Shown piece after piece: positions 35,444 to 45,911 of a stretch of DNA of 64,000 bases. The position numbers were made by a program, and so were the translations under genes. Numbering within the stretch: position 1 is the stretch's first letter; each line of letters starts with the position of its first letter. The DNA is from Roseicyclus marinus (GTDB taxonomy: Bacteria; Pseudomonadota; Alphaproteobacteria; Rhodobacterales; Rhodobacteraceae). The notes under the pieces are model-generated. The model had not been told where the DNA came from. It worked only from the letters and a program-made list of their open reading frames with translations, and made no database searches. The DNA is taken from the NCBI RefSeq assembly GCF_036322625.1, contig NZ_AP027266.1:1491001-1555000 (forward strand), given 5' to 3'.

Positions 35444-36667
35444 GTGAACTACGACAGCGCGCTCGACGCAGCCTTGAATCGCCTGCACGAAGAAGGCCGG
35501 TACCGGACCTTTATCGACATCGAGCGCCGTCGGGGCAATTTCCCCCATGCGATCTGGAAAAAGCCCGATGGGACCGAGCAAGAGATCACCGTCTGGTGCG
35601 GCAACGATTACCTGGGCATGGGCCAGCACCCGGTCGTGCTGAACGCGATGCACGAGGCGCTGGAGGCGACCGGCGCAGGCTCGGGCGGGACGCGCAACAT
35701 CTCGGGCACGACGGTCTATCACAAGGCGCTGGAGGCCGAGCTGGCCGATCTGCATGGCAAGGAAGCGGCGCTTGTCTTTACCTCGGCCTACATCGCCAAT
35801 GACGCGACGCTGTCGACGCTGCCGATGCTGTTTCCCGGGCTGATCATCTATTCGGACGAACTCAACCACGCCTCGATGATCGAGGGGATCCGTCGCAACG
35901 GCGGGGCCAAGCGCATCTTCAAGCACAATGACCTTGCCGATCTGCGCGCCAAGCTTGCCGCCGACGATCCGGCCGCGCCCAAGCTCATCGCCTTTGAATC
36001 GGTCTATTCGATGGATGGCGATTTCGGCCCCATCGCCGAGATCGTGGAACTGGCCCGCGAATTCGGCGCGCTGACCTATCTCGACGAAGTGCATGCGGTG
36101 GGCATGTATGGCCCGCGCGGCGGCGGCGTTTCCGAAAAGCTGGGTCTGGCCGGGCAGATCGACATCATCAACGGCACGCTGGGCAAGGCCTATGGCGTGA
36201 TGGGCGGCTATATCGCGGCCAGCGCGAAAATGTGCGACGCGATCCGCAGTTACGCGCCGGGCTTCATCTTTACCACCTCGATCCCGCCCGCCGTCGCGGC
36301 GGGGGCTGCGGCGAGCGTGCGGCATCTGAAGACCGATCAGGGCTTGCGCGACCTGCACCAGGAACGCGCCGCCGTGCTGAAGCTGCGGCTCAAGGGCATG
36401 GGTCTGCCGATCATCGACCATGGCAGCCATATCGTGCCGGTGATCGTGGGCGATCCTGTGCATACGAAAAAGATCTCGGACATGCTGTTGTCGGAATTCG
36501 GCATCTACGTGCAGCCGATCAATTTCCCGACGGTTCCGCGTGGCACCGAGCGGCTGCGCTTCACGCCGTCGCCCGTGCATGACCCCAAGTCGCTGGATGC
36601 GCTGGTGCGGGCGATGGACGCGCTCTGGAGCCATTGTGCGCTGAATCGTGCCGAGATGTCGGCCTGA
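35444..36667 (+). CDS. hemA: 5-aminolevulinate synthase (C4 pathway)
   Basis: Condenses glycine and succinyl-CoA to 5-aminolevulinate, the first step of tetrapyrrole synthesis; PLP-dependent, cytoplasmic. The 407-aa length matches alphaproteobacterial HemA. The PLP lysine is Lys248 in [23 protein letters not shown] and [12 protein letters not shown] are typical cofactor-contact segments. Translation starts at a GTG, with GGGGAG ten bases upstream. The promoter region carries an FNR-type site, implying oxygen control. Glycine made by the sox operon could feed this step. Confidence 0.96.
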   Translation: MNYDSALDAALNRLHEEGRYRTFIDIERRRGNFPHAIWKKPDGTEQEITVWCGNDYLGMGQHPVVLNAMHEALEATGAGSGGTRNISGTTVYHKALEAELADLHGKEAALVFTSAYIANDATLSTLPMLFPGLIIYSDELNHASMIEGIRRNGGAKRIFKHNDLADLRAKLAADDPAAPKLIAFESVYSMDGDFGPIAEIVELAREFGALTYLDEVHAVGMYGPRGGGVSEKLGLAGQIDIINGTLGKAYGVMGGYIAASAKMCDAIRSYAPGFIFTTSIPPAVAAGAAASVRHLKTDQGLRDLHQERAAVLKLRLKGMGLPIIDHGSHIVPVIVGDPVHTKKISDMLLSEFGIYVQPINFPTVPRGTERLRFTPSPVHDPKSLDALVRAMDALWSHCALNRAEMSA

Positions 36668-36726
36668 CGGATTCTCTTGATGCAAAGCCTGCCGGACGCA
36701 TGATACCCGTGATCATGTGAGAGGTA

Positions 36727-36743
36727 TTGGGGAATCACCCCAA
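36727..36743 (+). terminator. Short hairpin after hemA, possible terminator
   Basis: TTGGGG-AATCA-CCCCAA is a six-base stem with a five-base loop, followed by GTTTGAC. It lies 60 bases after the hemA stop. The T-run is short, so this is weak. Confidence 0.35.
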
Positions 36744-36836
36744 GTTTGACTAGTATATGCGGTAGCGGGTTGCGTCTGACCTACCAGATGCTGGTCCAAG
36801 TTTGCCGCGGGCACGGGCAGGGAAGGCAGTCGAGGG

Positions 36837-38090
36837 ATGGGTCAAGACCACGACCAGTGGCAGGGGCAGGGTGAAGTGCAACCCAGCGCAAGCCCCGCCG
36901 TGGCCGGTGCCTTTGACGGCTATGACGTGACCGATGTGCCGCTGGGCGACCTGATGCGGGGCGAACGCGCCACGCTGGGCAAGTCGCTTCTGGATGTCGA
37001 ACGCGAACTCAAGATCCGCGCCGCCTATATCGCCGCCATCGAGAATGGCGATGTGGGGGCCTTTTCCTCGGCCGGGTTCATCGCGGGCTATGTGCGGTCC
37101 TATGCGCGCTATCTTGGCATCGACCCGGAATGGACCTTCCGCCGCTTTTGCGACGAAACCGGATTTTACGGGGTGCACGGGCCCTCGGCCCAACAGGCGC
37201 GCGCGGCCAAGCGCGAGGTGAGCGATGCGCCGCCCCGCCGTGTCGACCCCAACGAGGTGATCCAGAGCGCGCGGATCAGTTTCGCGCCGGAACGCGAGCG
37301 GCTGTTTTCGGGGATGGAACCCGGCGCGCTTGGATCGGCGGCGGTGCTGGTCGCGCTGGTGCTGGGGCTGGGCTACGGGGCCTGGTCGGTGCTGCACGAC
37401 ATCCAGCGCCTGCAGATCGCGCCCGTGGACGAGGCGCCGGTGCCGCTGGCGCAGCTCGACCCCTTGGCGGGGGCGACCCAAGGGGCCTTTGCCGTGGCGC
37501 AGGAGTTCGACATCGCCGTGCCGGGGCCGGACAATTTCGGACGGATCTACCGGCCCGAGGCGCTGGAAACCCCCGTTCTGACCCCGCGTGACGGCGCGCT
37601 GGCGCAGCTTGATCCCGACGAGGTCGGAACCCTGGGCGGGCTGGACGTTGCCCCGACGCGCGACGTGCCGCGGCTGGCCTTGGCCGGGTCCGTGGCGGCA
37701 GAACCGCGCGCGACCGAAGAACCGGCCAGCGTGCGCGTGACCGAAGCGCGCAGCGACGAGCTGGTGATCTTTGCGGTGCGCCCGTCCTGGGTGCGGGTGA
37801 CATCCGCCTCGGGGGCGACGCTGTTCGAGGGGACGTTGAACCGGGGCGACAGCTATACCGTGCCTGAAAGCGCCGAGGCGCCCTTGCTGCGGTCAGGCAA
37901 TGCGGGTTCGGTCTATTTCGCGGTGAACGGGGTCACCATGGGCCCTGCGGGACCCGGTGCCACGATCGCGCGCGATGTCGTGCTGTCGGCCGATGCAATC
38001 AGCACGACCTATGCCATGGCCGATGCCGCCGCCGACCCGGATCTTCCCGAAGTGGCGGAGCTGATCCTGTCGGGCGATCCCGCGCGCTGA
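36837..38090 (+). CDS. RodZ-like helix-turn-helix membrane protein (DUF4115)
   Basis: A 417-aa protein. Residues ~35-105 form an XRE/Cro-type helix-turn-helix ([21 protein letters not shown], then [15 protein letters not shown]), as in RodZ. A single membrane segment ([19 protein letters not shown]) is near residue 170. The C-terminal periplasmic domain ([19 protein letters not shown]) matches DUF4115. RodZ proteins link the MreB cytoskeleton to the wall machinery. The order with ispG directly downstream is conserved in alphaproteobacteria and supports the call. Confidence 0.85.
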   Translation: MGQDHDQWQGQGEVQPSASPAVAGAFDGYDVTDVPLGDLMRGERATLGKSLLDVERELKIRAAYIAAIENGDVGAFSSAGFIAGYVRSYARYLGIDPEWTFRRFCDETGFYGVHGPSAQQARAAKREVSDAPPRRVDPNEVIQSARISFAPERERLFSGMEPGALGSAAVLVALVLGLGYGAWSVLHDIQRLQIAPVDEAPVPLAQLDPLAGATQGAFAVAQEFDIAVPGPDNFGRIYRPEALETPVLTPRDGALAQLDPDEVGTLGGLDVAPTRDVPRLALAGSVAAEPRATEEPASVRVTEARSDELVIFAVRPSWVRVTSASGATLFEGTLNRGDSYTVPESAEAPLLRSGNAGSVYFAVNGVTMGPAGPGATIARDVVLSADAISTTYAMADAAADPDLPEVAELILSGDPAR

Positions 38091-38199
38091 GGCGCGGCTC
38101 TGCGTCCCAGCCATGGGGCGGGTGCCCCCGGTTGTCGTGGCGCGCCGACAGGGCTATCGTCGCGAAAAAGCTCCGGCATATCCCGCAAAGGCCCTGTCC

Positions 38200-39333
38200 A
38201 TGTCGCACAATCCCATCCGTCCCTGGCGCAACATCGACCGCCGGAAAAGCCGCAAGATCATGGTGGGCCCGGTCGCGGTGGGGGGCGATGCGCCGATCAG
38301 CGTGCAGACCATGACCAATACGCTGACGACCGATGTGAAGGCGACGGTCGAGCAGGTGCAGCGCTGTGCGGAAGCCGGGGCCGATATCGTGCGCATCTCG
38401 GTGCCCGACGAGGCCAGCAGCCGCGCGCTCAAGGAGATCGTGCGCGAAAGCCCGGTGCCGATCGTGGCCGATATCCATTTCCACTACAAACGCGGGATCG
38501 AGGCGGCCGAGGCGGGCGCGGCCTGCCTCAGGATCAATCCCGGCAATATCGGCGACGAAACGCGCGTGAAGGAGGTCATCAAGGCCGCGCGCGACCATGG
38601 CTGTTCGATCCGGATCGGGGTCAATGCCGGGTCGTTGGAAAAGCACCTGCTGGAGAAATACGGCGAACCCTGCCCCGAGGCGATGATCGAAAGCGGTCTC
38701 GACCATATCCGCATCCTGCAGGACAACGATTTCCACGAGTTCAAGATTTCGTGCAAGGCGTCGGACGTGTTCCTGGCCGCTGCCGCCTACCAGGGTCTGG
38801 CCGAGGCGACGGATGCGCCGATCCACCTGGGGATCACCGAGGCCGGCGGGTTGATGTCGGGGACGATCAAGTCCTCCATCGGGTTGGGCAGCCTGCTGTG
38901 GGCCGGGATCGGCGACACGATCCGCGTGAGCCTGTCGGCCGATCCGGTCGAAGAGGTGAAGGTGGGCTTCGAGATCCTGAAATCGCTGGGTCTGCGCCAT
39001 CGCGGGGTGAACATCATTTCTTGCCCCAGCTGCGCGCGGCAGGGGTTCGACGTGATCAAGACGGTCGAGGCGCTGGAAAAGCGGCTGGAGCACATCAAGA
39101 CGCCGATGAGCCTGTCGATCATCGGCTGCGTGGTGAACGGGCCGGGCGAGGCGCTGATGACCGATGTCGGTTTCACCGGCGGCGGGGCGGGATCGGGGAT
39201 GGTCTATCTGGCCGGTGTCCAGAGCCACAAGCTGTCGAACGAAGGCATGATCGAGCATATCGTCGAGCAGGTGGAAAAGAAGGCCGCCGAGATCGAGGCC
39301 GCGCGCGCGGCGGAAACCCAAGCGGCGGAATGA
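38200..39333 (+). CDS. ispG: 4-hydroxy-3-methylbut-2-enyl diphosphate synthase
   Basis: Catalyses the reductive step from MEcPP to HMBPP in the MEP isoprenoid pathway. The 377-aa protein has the TIM-barrel N-terminal half ([26 protein letters not shown]) and the 4Fe-4S domain with Cys275, Cys278 (SCPSCARQG) and Cys310 ([12 protein letters not shown]). The start was set at [12 protein letters not shown], the normal N-terminus; the upstream in-frame extension reaches close to the RodZ-like stop and is not conserved. Confidence 0.95.
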   Translation: MSHNPIRPWRNIDRRKSRKIMVGPVAVGGDAPISVQTMTNTLTTDVKATVEQVQRCAEAGADIVRISVPDEASSRALKEIVRESPVPIVADIHFHYKRGIEAAEAGAACLRINPGNIGDETRVKEVIKAARDHGCSIRIGVNAGSLEKHLLEKYGEPCPEAMIESGLDHIRILQDNDFHEFKISCKASDVFLAAAAYQGLAEATDAPIHLGITEAGGLMSGTIKSSIGLGSLLWAGIGDTIRVSLSADPVEEVKVGFEILKSLGLRHRGVNIISCPSCARQGFDVIKTVEALEKRLEHIKTPMSLSIIGCVVNGPGEALMTDVGFTGGGAGSGMVYLAGVQSHKLSNEGMIEHIVEQVEKKAAEIEAARAAETQAAE

Positions 39334-39388
39334 CCCCTGATTTTGCGTTGCGGGCCGCCGTGCTGCCCGCTATACGCCAAGTCGGAAA

Positions 39389-39465
<77 letters not shown>

Positions 39466-39788
39466 GTTTCCGTGACATCTCGGACCTGTGTTGGCCTAGG
39501 CATGCGAGGGCGCAAGGCCCGCCAAGGCGCTGCGGTCTTGTGGCTGTCTGGCCTGTCCGCATGGGAGCGTTGACGGCACAGCCCACATGCCCAAGCAGAA
39601 TGGTTTCTGCAGGATGGATCCATCATCCGGGTGGTTTGGCACAAGGCGCTGTCGTCTTTGCCGTTCCTGGCGGAAGGCGGGTCGCAAAAGGCACCGACAG
39701 GTCGGGCGCATGACCTAAAGTCCAGCTCTCCCGCGGGGGGCCGACTGCGGGCCGTCCCCTGATTTCCGGCAGCGAAAGCGATGACCCA
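39466..39788. other. Intergenic region between tRNA-Arg and the Lrp-type gene
   Basis: These 323 bases hold no convincing gene on either strand. A 12-base palindrome GATGGATCCATC (39613-39624) is the only clear symmetry. No second copy of the tRNA 3' end or integrase remnant was seen. The region presumably carries the regulator's promoter. Confidence 0.5.
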
Positions 39789-40292
39789 GTGAAGAAAATC
39801 GGCCTTGATGCGACCGACATCCGTATCCTGAACGCCATTCAGAGCCACGGCCAGATCAGCAAGACGCGGCTGTCGGAGATCGTGAACATCTCGGCCACGC
39901 CGTGTTGGGCGCGGCTCGACCGGCTCAAGGCTGCGGGCTACATCCGGGGGTATCACGGCGATATCGCGCTCGAGCGGATCTGCGATTTCTCGCAGGTGAT
40001 CGTGACGGTATCCCTGACGCATCATCGCAAGGCCGATTTCGACCGGTTCGAAGCCTGGGTCGGCGCGCATGACGAGGTCACCGAATGCATGGCGACCGGC
40101 GGCGGCATGGATTACGTGATGAAGGTCATTTGCCCCTCGCTTGGCGCATTCCAGGCGATGATGCAGGCCATGGTCGAGGCCGAGCTCGGGATCGACCGCT
40201 ACATGACCTATATCGCGACTCGGGTCATCAAGGCGGCACGGCCGAACATCGCGAAACTCGTCGGTCCCGTTCCCCGCGACCGAACGGTCTAG
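39789..40292 (+). CDS. Lrp/AsnC family transcriptional regulator
   Basis: A 167-aa regulator with an N-terminal winged HTH (LDATDIRILNAIQSHG, then SKTRLSEIVNISATPCWARLDRL) and a C-terminal RAM ligand-binding domain. Translation starts at a GTG (39789). It lies upstream of, and in the same direction as, the DmdA-like cluster, with a 140-base gap that contains the palindrome CTGAATTCAG (40301-40310). It most likely senses an amino acid or a related metabolite and controls that cluster. Confidence 0.88.
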   Translation: MKKIGLDATDIRILNAIQSHGQISKTRLSEIVNISATPCWARLDRLKAAGYIRGYHGDIALERICDFSQVIVTVSLTHHRKADFDRFEAWVGAHDEVTECMATGGGMDYVMKVICPSLGAFQAMMQAMVEAELGIDRYMTYIATRVIKAARPNIAKLVGPVPRDRTV

Positions 40293-40432
40293 AACAGGCC
40301 CTGAATTCAGCCCGATCAGACAGGTTTCGGCGCGAATTTTGGACCACATCGGGCGGGCCTCGATGCGTAGAAAAGCGGCATGTTCCACCATCCACCGGGC
40401 GTCAATCCGGGTCTCATGAAGGGCGCAAGACC

Positions 40433-41572
40433 ATGCAGGCAGATGAGTTCGGCTTTGGCACCCAGATCCGCAAATCCCCCTTTTTCGATGCGACCATCCG
40501 CTGGGGAGCCAAGGGGTTTTCCGTTTACAATCATATGTATATCCCGCGCGATTTCGGCGATCCGGAACAGAATTTCTGGAACCTCGTGAATGATGCGATC
40601 CTGTGTGATGTCGCTGTCGAGCGGCAGGTCGAGATCACCGGCCCGGATGCTGCGCGCTTCGTGCAGATGCTCACGCCGCGCGATCTGTCGAAGATGGCGG
40701 TGGGGCAGTGCAAGTACATCCTGATCACCAATGCCGATGGCGGCATTCTCAACGACCCGATCCTGCTGCGTCTGGCCGAAACCCATTTCTGGATATCACT
40801 CGCGGACAGCGACATCCTGCTCTGGGCGCAGGGTGTGGCGGTTCATTCCGGCCTCGACGTGCAGATCCGTGAACCCGATGTGTCGCCCCTGCAATTACAG
40901 GGGCCCAAATCGGGGCTGATCATGCAGGCGCTGTTCGGGGAGGAGATCCTCGATCTCAAATACTACTGGCTGCGGGAAGTCGAGCTGGACGGTATCCCGC
41001 TGATCGTCTCGCGCACGGGCTGGTCGAGCGAATTGGGTTACGAGCTGTATCTGCGCGACGGGTCCAAAGGCGACATGCTGTGGGAACTGATCATGGCGGC
41101 GGGGATGGAATACGGGCTCAAACCCGGCCATACCTCGTCGATCCGGCGGATCGAGGGCGGGATGCTGTCCTACCATGCGGATGCCGACATCAACACCAAT
41201 CCGTTCGAGCTGGGTCTGGACCGGCTCGTCAACCTGGACATGGAGGCCGATTTCATCGGCAAGGCGGCGCTGCGGCGCATCCGCGACGCGGGTGTTGCGC
41301 GCAAACAGGTCGGGCTGATCATCGATGCCGATCCGCTGACGGGGCCCAATACCACCTTCTGGCCGATCAACAGCGACGGTGCGGAGATCGGGAAGGTGAC
41401 ATCGGCCGTCTATTCGCCAAGGCTCGAGCGCAATATCGCGCTGGCCATGGTCGCGGTGGATCATGCCCATCTCGGCCTGCAGGTGGAGGTTGTGCTGCCC
41501 TCGGGGCCGACGACGGCCACGGTCGTGGAACGCCCCTTCTTCGATCCCAAGAAGTCGCTGGCTGCGGCCTGA
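40433..41572 (+). CDS. DmdA-like demethylase, GcvT/aminomethyltransferase family
   Basis: A 379-aa folate-binding methyltransferase. Several blocks match dimethylsulfoniopropionate (DMSP) demethylase DmdA as I know it: VYNHMYIP, CDVAVERQVEITGPDA, QMLTPRDLSKM, GGILNDPILLRL, HFWISLADSDILLW and EPDVSPLQLQGPKSG. DmdA moves a methyl group from DMSP to THF, giving methylmercaptopropionate. Differences from characterised DmdA are clear in the last third, so another methylated substrate is possible. It is followed by OsmC, enoyl-CoA hydratase and acyl-CoA ligase genes, a plausible CoA-dependent downstream route. Confidence 0.68.
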   Translation: MQADEFGFGTQIRKSPFFDATIRWGAKGFSVYNHMYIPRDFGDPEQNFWNLVNDAILCDVAVERQVEITGPDAARFVQMLTPRDLSKMAVGQCKYILITNADGGILNDPILLRLAETHFWISLADSDILLWAQGVAVHSGLDVQIREPDVSPLQLQGPKSGLIMQALFGEEILDLKYYWLREVELDGIPLIVSRTGWSSELGYELYLRDGSKGDMLWELIMAAGMEYGLKPGHTSSIRRIEGGMLSYHADADINTNPFELGLDRLVNLDMEADFIGKAALRRIRDAGVARKQVGLIIDADPLTGPNTTFWPINSDGAEIGKVTSAVYSPRLERNIALAMVAVDHAHLGLQVEVVLPSGPTTATVVERPFFDPKKSLAAA

Positions 41573-41588
41573 GCGGGAGCGTCGAGCG

Positions 41589-42038
41589 ATGTCCGATCTG
41601 GCGATCCAACTGCACTGGCAGCGTGCGGAACCCGTGCTTGCGGCGGGCCATTATTCCAATGCGCACCGGGTGTCTTTCAATGCGCATCACGATCTCGAGG
41701 TGGATGCCGCCCCCGATTGGGGCGGTGACCCGGCCCATACCAATCCCGAACAGGCGCTGGCCTCGGCGCTGTCGAGCTGTCACATGATGACTTTCCTCGC
41801 GCTTGCGGCCAAGGCGGGTTGGCCGGTGGCGGGGTATTCCGACCATGCCGTGGCCTATCTGGGCAAGAACCCCAGGGGACAGATGTCGGTCACCCGGATC
41901 GACCTGCATCCGGTCGTGCGCTTCGATGCGGGCTTTGCCGTGTCCGATGACGCCATGGCCGAGATGCAGGATCGCGCCCATCGATACTGTTTCATCGCGA
42001 ACACCCTGGCCGACACGGTCGAGATCAACATCTGCTGA
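41589..42038 (+). CDS. OsmC/Ohr family peroxiredoxin-like protein
   Basis: A 149-aa OsmC-fold protein. The two expected redox cysteines are in ALSSCHMMTFLALAAKAG and HRYCFIANTL, the standard spacing for organic hydroperoxide reductases. The start at 41589 lies 16 bases after the DmdA-like stop. It is cytoplasmic and probably protects against peroxides or reactive sulfur species produced by the pathway; that role is inferred from position. Confidence 0.85.
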   Translation: MSDLAIQLHWQRAEPVLAAGHYSNAHRVSFNAHHDLEVDAAPDWGGDPAHTNPEQALASALSSCHMMTFLALAAKAGWPVAGYSDHAVAYLGKNPRGQMSVTRIDLHPVVRFDAGFAVSDDAMAEMQDRAHRYCFIANTLADTVEINIC

Positions 42039-42048
42039 AGGCCCGCTC

Positions 42049-42840
42049 ATGAGCATTCTTTTGCGCGAACAGGATGCCGATGGCGTCTTGCGATTGACCC
42101 TGAACGATCCGGCGCGGCGAAACGCCTTGTCCGAGGCGATGCTGACGGCCCTTGGCGGAACCGTCGAGGAGGCGGGGCGCGACCCGGAGGTGCGGGTGAT
42201 CGTGCTGGCGGCCGAGGGGCCGGTTTTCTGCGCGGGCCATGATCTGAAGGAGATGACCGCCGGCCGCGCCGAACAGGACCGGGGCAGGGCCTATTTCACG
42301 CGCATCCTGGGCCAATGTTCGGCTGTCATGCAGGGGATCGTGGCCTGCCCGAAACCCGTGATCGCCGAAGTGCGCGGGATCGCGACGGCGGCGGGCTGCC
42401 AGCTTGTGGCCAGTTGCGATCTTGCCCTTGCCGCCGAAACGGCGATGTTCTGCACACCGGGCGTGCATATCGGGCTGTTTTGTTCGACGCCCATGGTGGC
42501 GCTGTCGCGCAATGTCTCGAACAAGCATGCGATGGAAATGCTGCTTACGGGCGACATGATGCCTGCTGCCCGCGCGGCAGAGATCGGATTGCTCAACCGC
42601 AGCGTGGCGCCCGAAGTCTTGCGGGACGAGGTCACGAGCCTGGTGCGCAAGATCGCGTCCAAATCCGCCCTCACGCTGGCCACGGGCAAGCGCGCGTTCT
42701 ACGCGCAGCGCGAGATGCCGCTGGCAGAGGCCTATGCCCATGCATCGCAGGTCATGGTCGAGAACATGCTGGCCCGCGATGCCGAAGAGGGGATCGGCGC
42801 ATTCGTCGAAAAGCGCGCGCCCGTCTGGGTGGATGCCTGA
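42049..42840 (+). CDS. Enoyl-CoA hydratase/isomerase family protein
   Basis: A 263-aa crotonase-fold protein, ten bases after the OsmC gene. Oxyanion-hole segments are FCAGHDLKEM and RGIATAAGCQLVASCDLALA. It is a close paralog of the hydratase at 17352-18146. In the DMSP demethylation route a crotonase (DmdD/AcuH type) hydrates methylthioacryloyl-CoA, so such a role is possible here, but the DmdC dehydrogenase step is not encoded nearby. The last base overlaps the ligase start. Confidence 0.83.
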   Translation: MSILLREQDADGVLRLTLNDPARRNALSEAMLTALGGTVEEAGRDPEVRVIVLAAEGPVFCAGHDLKEMTAGRAEQDRGRAYFTRILGQCSAVMQGIVACPKPVIAEVRGIATAAGCQLVASCDLALAAETAMFCTPGVHIGLFCSTPMVALSRNVSNKHAMEMLLTGDMMPAARAAEIGLLNRSVAPEVLRDEVTSLVRKIASKSALTLATGKRAFYAQREMPLAEAYAHASQVMVENMLARDAEEGIGAFVEKRAPVWVDA

Positions 42841-44491
42841 TGCAGAGTTTCTACAACACGGGGCTGGACAGGACTTCGGCGAATTACCAGCCGCTGACGC
42901 CCCTGGGGTTTCTGGAACGCGCAGCGACAGTGTTTCCCGATCACACGGCCATCGTTCACGGTGGGCTGCGCCGCAGTTACGCGGCCTTCTATGACCGGTC
43001 CCGGCAGTTGGCCTCGGCGCTGGCGGGGCTGGGGATCGGACGCGGCGATACGGTGTCGGTGCTCTTGGCCAACACGCCTGCCATGCTGGAATGCCATTTT
43101 GGCGTGCCGATGTGTGGCGGGGTGCTGCATGCGATCAACACCCGTCTCGATGCGGCCATTGTCGCGTTCCAGCTGGATCATGCGTTGTCGCGATTGGTCA
43201 TCGTCGATGCCGAATTCCTGCCGCTCTTGAAGGAGGCGCTGGCGCTTTCGGCGACGAAACCGGCCGTCGTGGTGTATGACGATCCCGAATTCGCCGGGAC
43301 GAGGCTTGTCTTTGACGCCATCGACTACGAGCGCTTCGTTGCTTCAGGTGACCCGCAATTCGACTGGCTTGTGCCCGAGGATGAATGGGACGCCATCGCG
43401 ATCAGCTATACCTCGGGCACCACGGGCGACCCCAAGGGCGTGGTGACCCATCATCGGGGGCCTATCTGCTGGCGCAGGGCAATGCCCTGACCGCGTCGAT
43501 GGCGAAGCACGCGGTCTATCTCTGGACGCTGCCGATGTTCCATTGCAACGGCTGGTGTTTCCCATGGACCCTGTCCGCGATCGTCGGCACGCATGTCTGT
43601 CTGCGGCAGGTCCGGGCCGAGCCGATCTGGGCGGCGCTTGCCGAGGAAGGCGTGACGCATCTGTGTGGCGCGCCCATCGTGATGTCGCTGATGCTGTCGG
43701 CATCCGACACGGCCAAACGCGCCTTGCCCCGGCCCGTGCGCTTTTTCACTGCCGCCGCGCCGCCGCCCGAGAAAGTGCTGGCCGAGATGCGGGAGGCCGG
43801 TTTCGAGGTCACGCATCTGTATGGCCTGACCGAGACCTATGGACCTGCGGTGGTGAATGACTGGCATGAGGCCTGGTCGTTCCTGCCGCCTGCAGAACAG
43901 GCCCGCCTGAACGCGCGCCAGGGCGTGCGCTACCTGCCGCTCGAAGGGCTCGACGTGCGCGATCCCGAGACGATGCTGCCGGTGCCGAGGGATGGCGAGA
44001 CCATTGGCGAAGTGATGTTCCGGGGCAATGTCGTCATGAAAGGGTATTTCCGCAATCCGGCGGCGACCGAAGCGGCTTTTCGCGGCGGATGGTTTCATTC
44101 CGGCGATCTCGCGGTCGTGCATCCCGACGGCTATATCCAGATCAAGGACCGATCCAAGGACGTGATCATTTCGGGGGGCGAGAATATCTCGTCCATCGAG
44201 ATCGAAGAGGTGCTTTACCGGCACGAGAGCGTGTCCGTTGCAGCGGTGGTCGCCATGCCGCACGCGACATGGGGCGAGACACCGTGCGCCTTTGTCGAAC
44301 TGGTCGAGGGGAAAGCCGCCGATGGCGACAGCCTGCGCAGGTGGTGCCGTGACCACCTCGCGCATTACAAGGTTCCGGGGCATTTCGTCTTCGGCACGAT
44401 CCCCCGCACCTCGACCGGCAAGATCCAGAAATTCGTTCTGCGCGACCAGATGCGCGCGCTGGAGGGCGCAACGGAACAGGTCGATGCGTGA
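42840..44491 (+). pseudogene. AMP-forming acyl-CoA ligase, interrupted by one frameshift
   Basis: Two overlapping frames give one normal ~550-aa ligase. The first frame runs from MQSFYNTGLDRT through the AMP motif YTSGTTGDPKGVV to HHRG. The second continues AYLLAQGNALTASM through GLTETYGPAV, GWFHSGDLAV and the C-terminal catalytic lysine motif RTSTGKIQKF. The break is in the G5 run at 43456-43460, where a sixth G would restore HHRGAYLLAQ. All catalytic motifs are intact on both sides, so a recent mutation or a sequencing error is likelier than an old pseudogene. It would activate the acid produced by the DmdA-like step. Confidence 0.85.
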
Positions 44492-44664
44492 CAGTCCGGC
44501 GCGCCGGGGATGGGGCGGCGTCCTGCGCGCCCCCGTCACCGGGCCATGTGCCGCGCGACATGTGCAGGTGGCGGGCCGGGCCGGGTGGCACGAGGGATCG
44601 ATTATGCGTAAAAGGGCGCAGATCGGGCCGCTGTGACGCCAAGTGCCCCCGAGGAGAGCCTTGA

Positions 44665-45663
44665 ATGTCCCTGACCGCCGCCACGACTGCCGCGCGCCTG
44701 TCGGTTGCCCCGATGATGGACTGGACCGACCGTCATTGCCGGTATCTGCACCGGCTGATGTCGCGTGAGGCGCTGCTTTATACCGAGATGGTCACGGCCC
44801 CCGCCGTCATTCACGGAGATCGCGACAGGCTTTTGGGATTTGACGCGGCCGAGCATCCGGTGGCCTTGCAGCTGGGCGGGTCCGATCCGGCCGAACTGGC
44901 CGAGGCCACGCGGATCGCCGCCTCCTATGGGTATGACGAGATCAACCTCAATGTCGGCTGCCCCTCGGACCGGGTGCAATCGGGGTGTTTCGGCGCGGTC
45001 CTGATGGAACGGCCGGGTCTTGTCGCCGATTGCGTGGCCGCCATGATCGCGGCAAGCCCGGTCGAGGTGACGGTGAAATGCCGGATCGGCGTCGATGACC
45101 AGAACCCCCAAGAGGTGCTTCCGGCCTTTCTGGAAACGGTGTCGGCAGCCGGGGTGCGCCGCTTTGCGGTGCATGCGCGCAAGGCCTGGCTTCAGGGTCT
45201 GAGCCCCAAGGAAAACCGCGATATCCCGCCACTGGATTACCCGCTGGTCCATGCCATGACGCGCGCCTTTCCCGATCTGCACCTGTCGATCAATGGCGGG
45301 ATCACCACGCTGGAGGAGGCGCAGGCGCATCTGGCGGCCGGGATGGACGGGGTGATGATCGGGCGCGCGGCCTATCACACGCCCGCCGATATCTTGCTGT
45401 TCGCTGACCGCGACATCTTTGGCGCGGCGACCCCGCCCAGGACCGCCGAACAGGTCGCGCAAGCCATGCTGCCCTATATCGAGGCGCATCTGCAGGCGGG
45501 CGGGCGGCTGCACCAGGTCACGCGGCACATGCTGGGGCTTTTTGCGGGGCGTCCCGGCGCGCGGGGCTGGAAGCGCTACCTGAGCGAGAATGCCCATCGC
45601 GATGGGGCGGGGCCAGAGGTGGTCGAACACGCGCTGGCCGAGGTGACGGCGCGCGCGGCCTGA
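44665..45663 (+). CDS. dusA: tRNA-dihydrouridine(20/20a) synthase
   Basis: Reduces uridine 20/20a in the D-loop of tRNA using FMN and NADPH. The 332-aa protein has the N-terminal SVAPMMDWTDRHCRY motif, LNVGCPSDRVQSGCFGA with the catalytic Cys, and HARKAWLQGLSPKENRDIPPL, which is specific to DusA among Dus proteins. The 173-base gap upstream shows no gene; an AT-rich patch (ATCGATTATGCGTAAAAG, 44598-44615) may be part of its promoter. Confidence 0.94.
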   Translation: MSLTAATTAARLSVAPMMDWTDRHCRYLHRLMSREALLYTEMVTAPAVIHGDRDRLLGFDAAEHPVALQLGGSDPAELAEATRIAASYGYDEINLNVGCPSDRVQSGCFGAVLMERPGLVADCVAAMIAASPVEVTVKCRIGVDDQNPQEVLPAFLETVSAAGVRRFAVHARKAWLQGLSPKENRDIPPLDYPLVHAMTRAFPDLHLSINGGITTLEEAQAHLAAGMDGVMIGRAAYHTPADILLFADRDIFGAATPPRTAEQVAQAMLPYIEAHLQAGGRLHQVTRHMLGLFAGRPGARGWKRYLSENAHRDGAGPEVVEHALAEVTARAA

Positions 45664-45668
45664 ATGGC

Positions 45669-45911
45669 TCAGCCTTCGCCCATCCGCTTGATGCGGGCGG
45701 CACGCCCCCCCCGACGCTGGCCCAGCGCGCTCTTGCGGGCGGGCAGGGCCGCCATGACGGTGCGGCGGTCCTCGGGGCTCATCCGCGACCATTGCGTGAT
45801 CTCGTCGATGGTGCGCAGGCAGCCGGTGCAGATCCGCGCCTCGGGATGGACGACGCAGATCTTGACGCAGGGGCTTTCGATTTCCGCCCGGCTCCAGATC
45901 TCATCGGTCAT
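45669..45911 (-). CDS. DUF1289 family small Cys-rich protein
   Basis: An 80-aa protein with four cysteines in SPCVKICVVHPEARICTGCLRT, the DUF1289 pattern suggestive of a zinc or Fe-S site, followed by a Trp-containing helix and a basic tail. Function unknown. It overlaps ruvX by 11 bases and is the last gene of the ccmI-ruvX run. Confidence 0.85.
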   Translation of the reverse strand: MTDEIWSRAEIESPCVKICVVHPEARICTGCLRTIDEITQWSRMSPEDRRTVMAALPARKSALGQRRGGRAARIKRMGEG

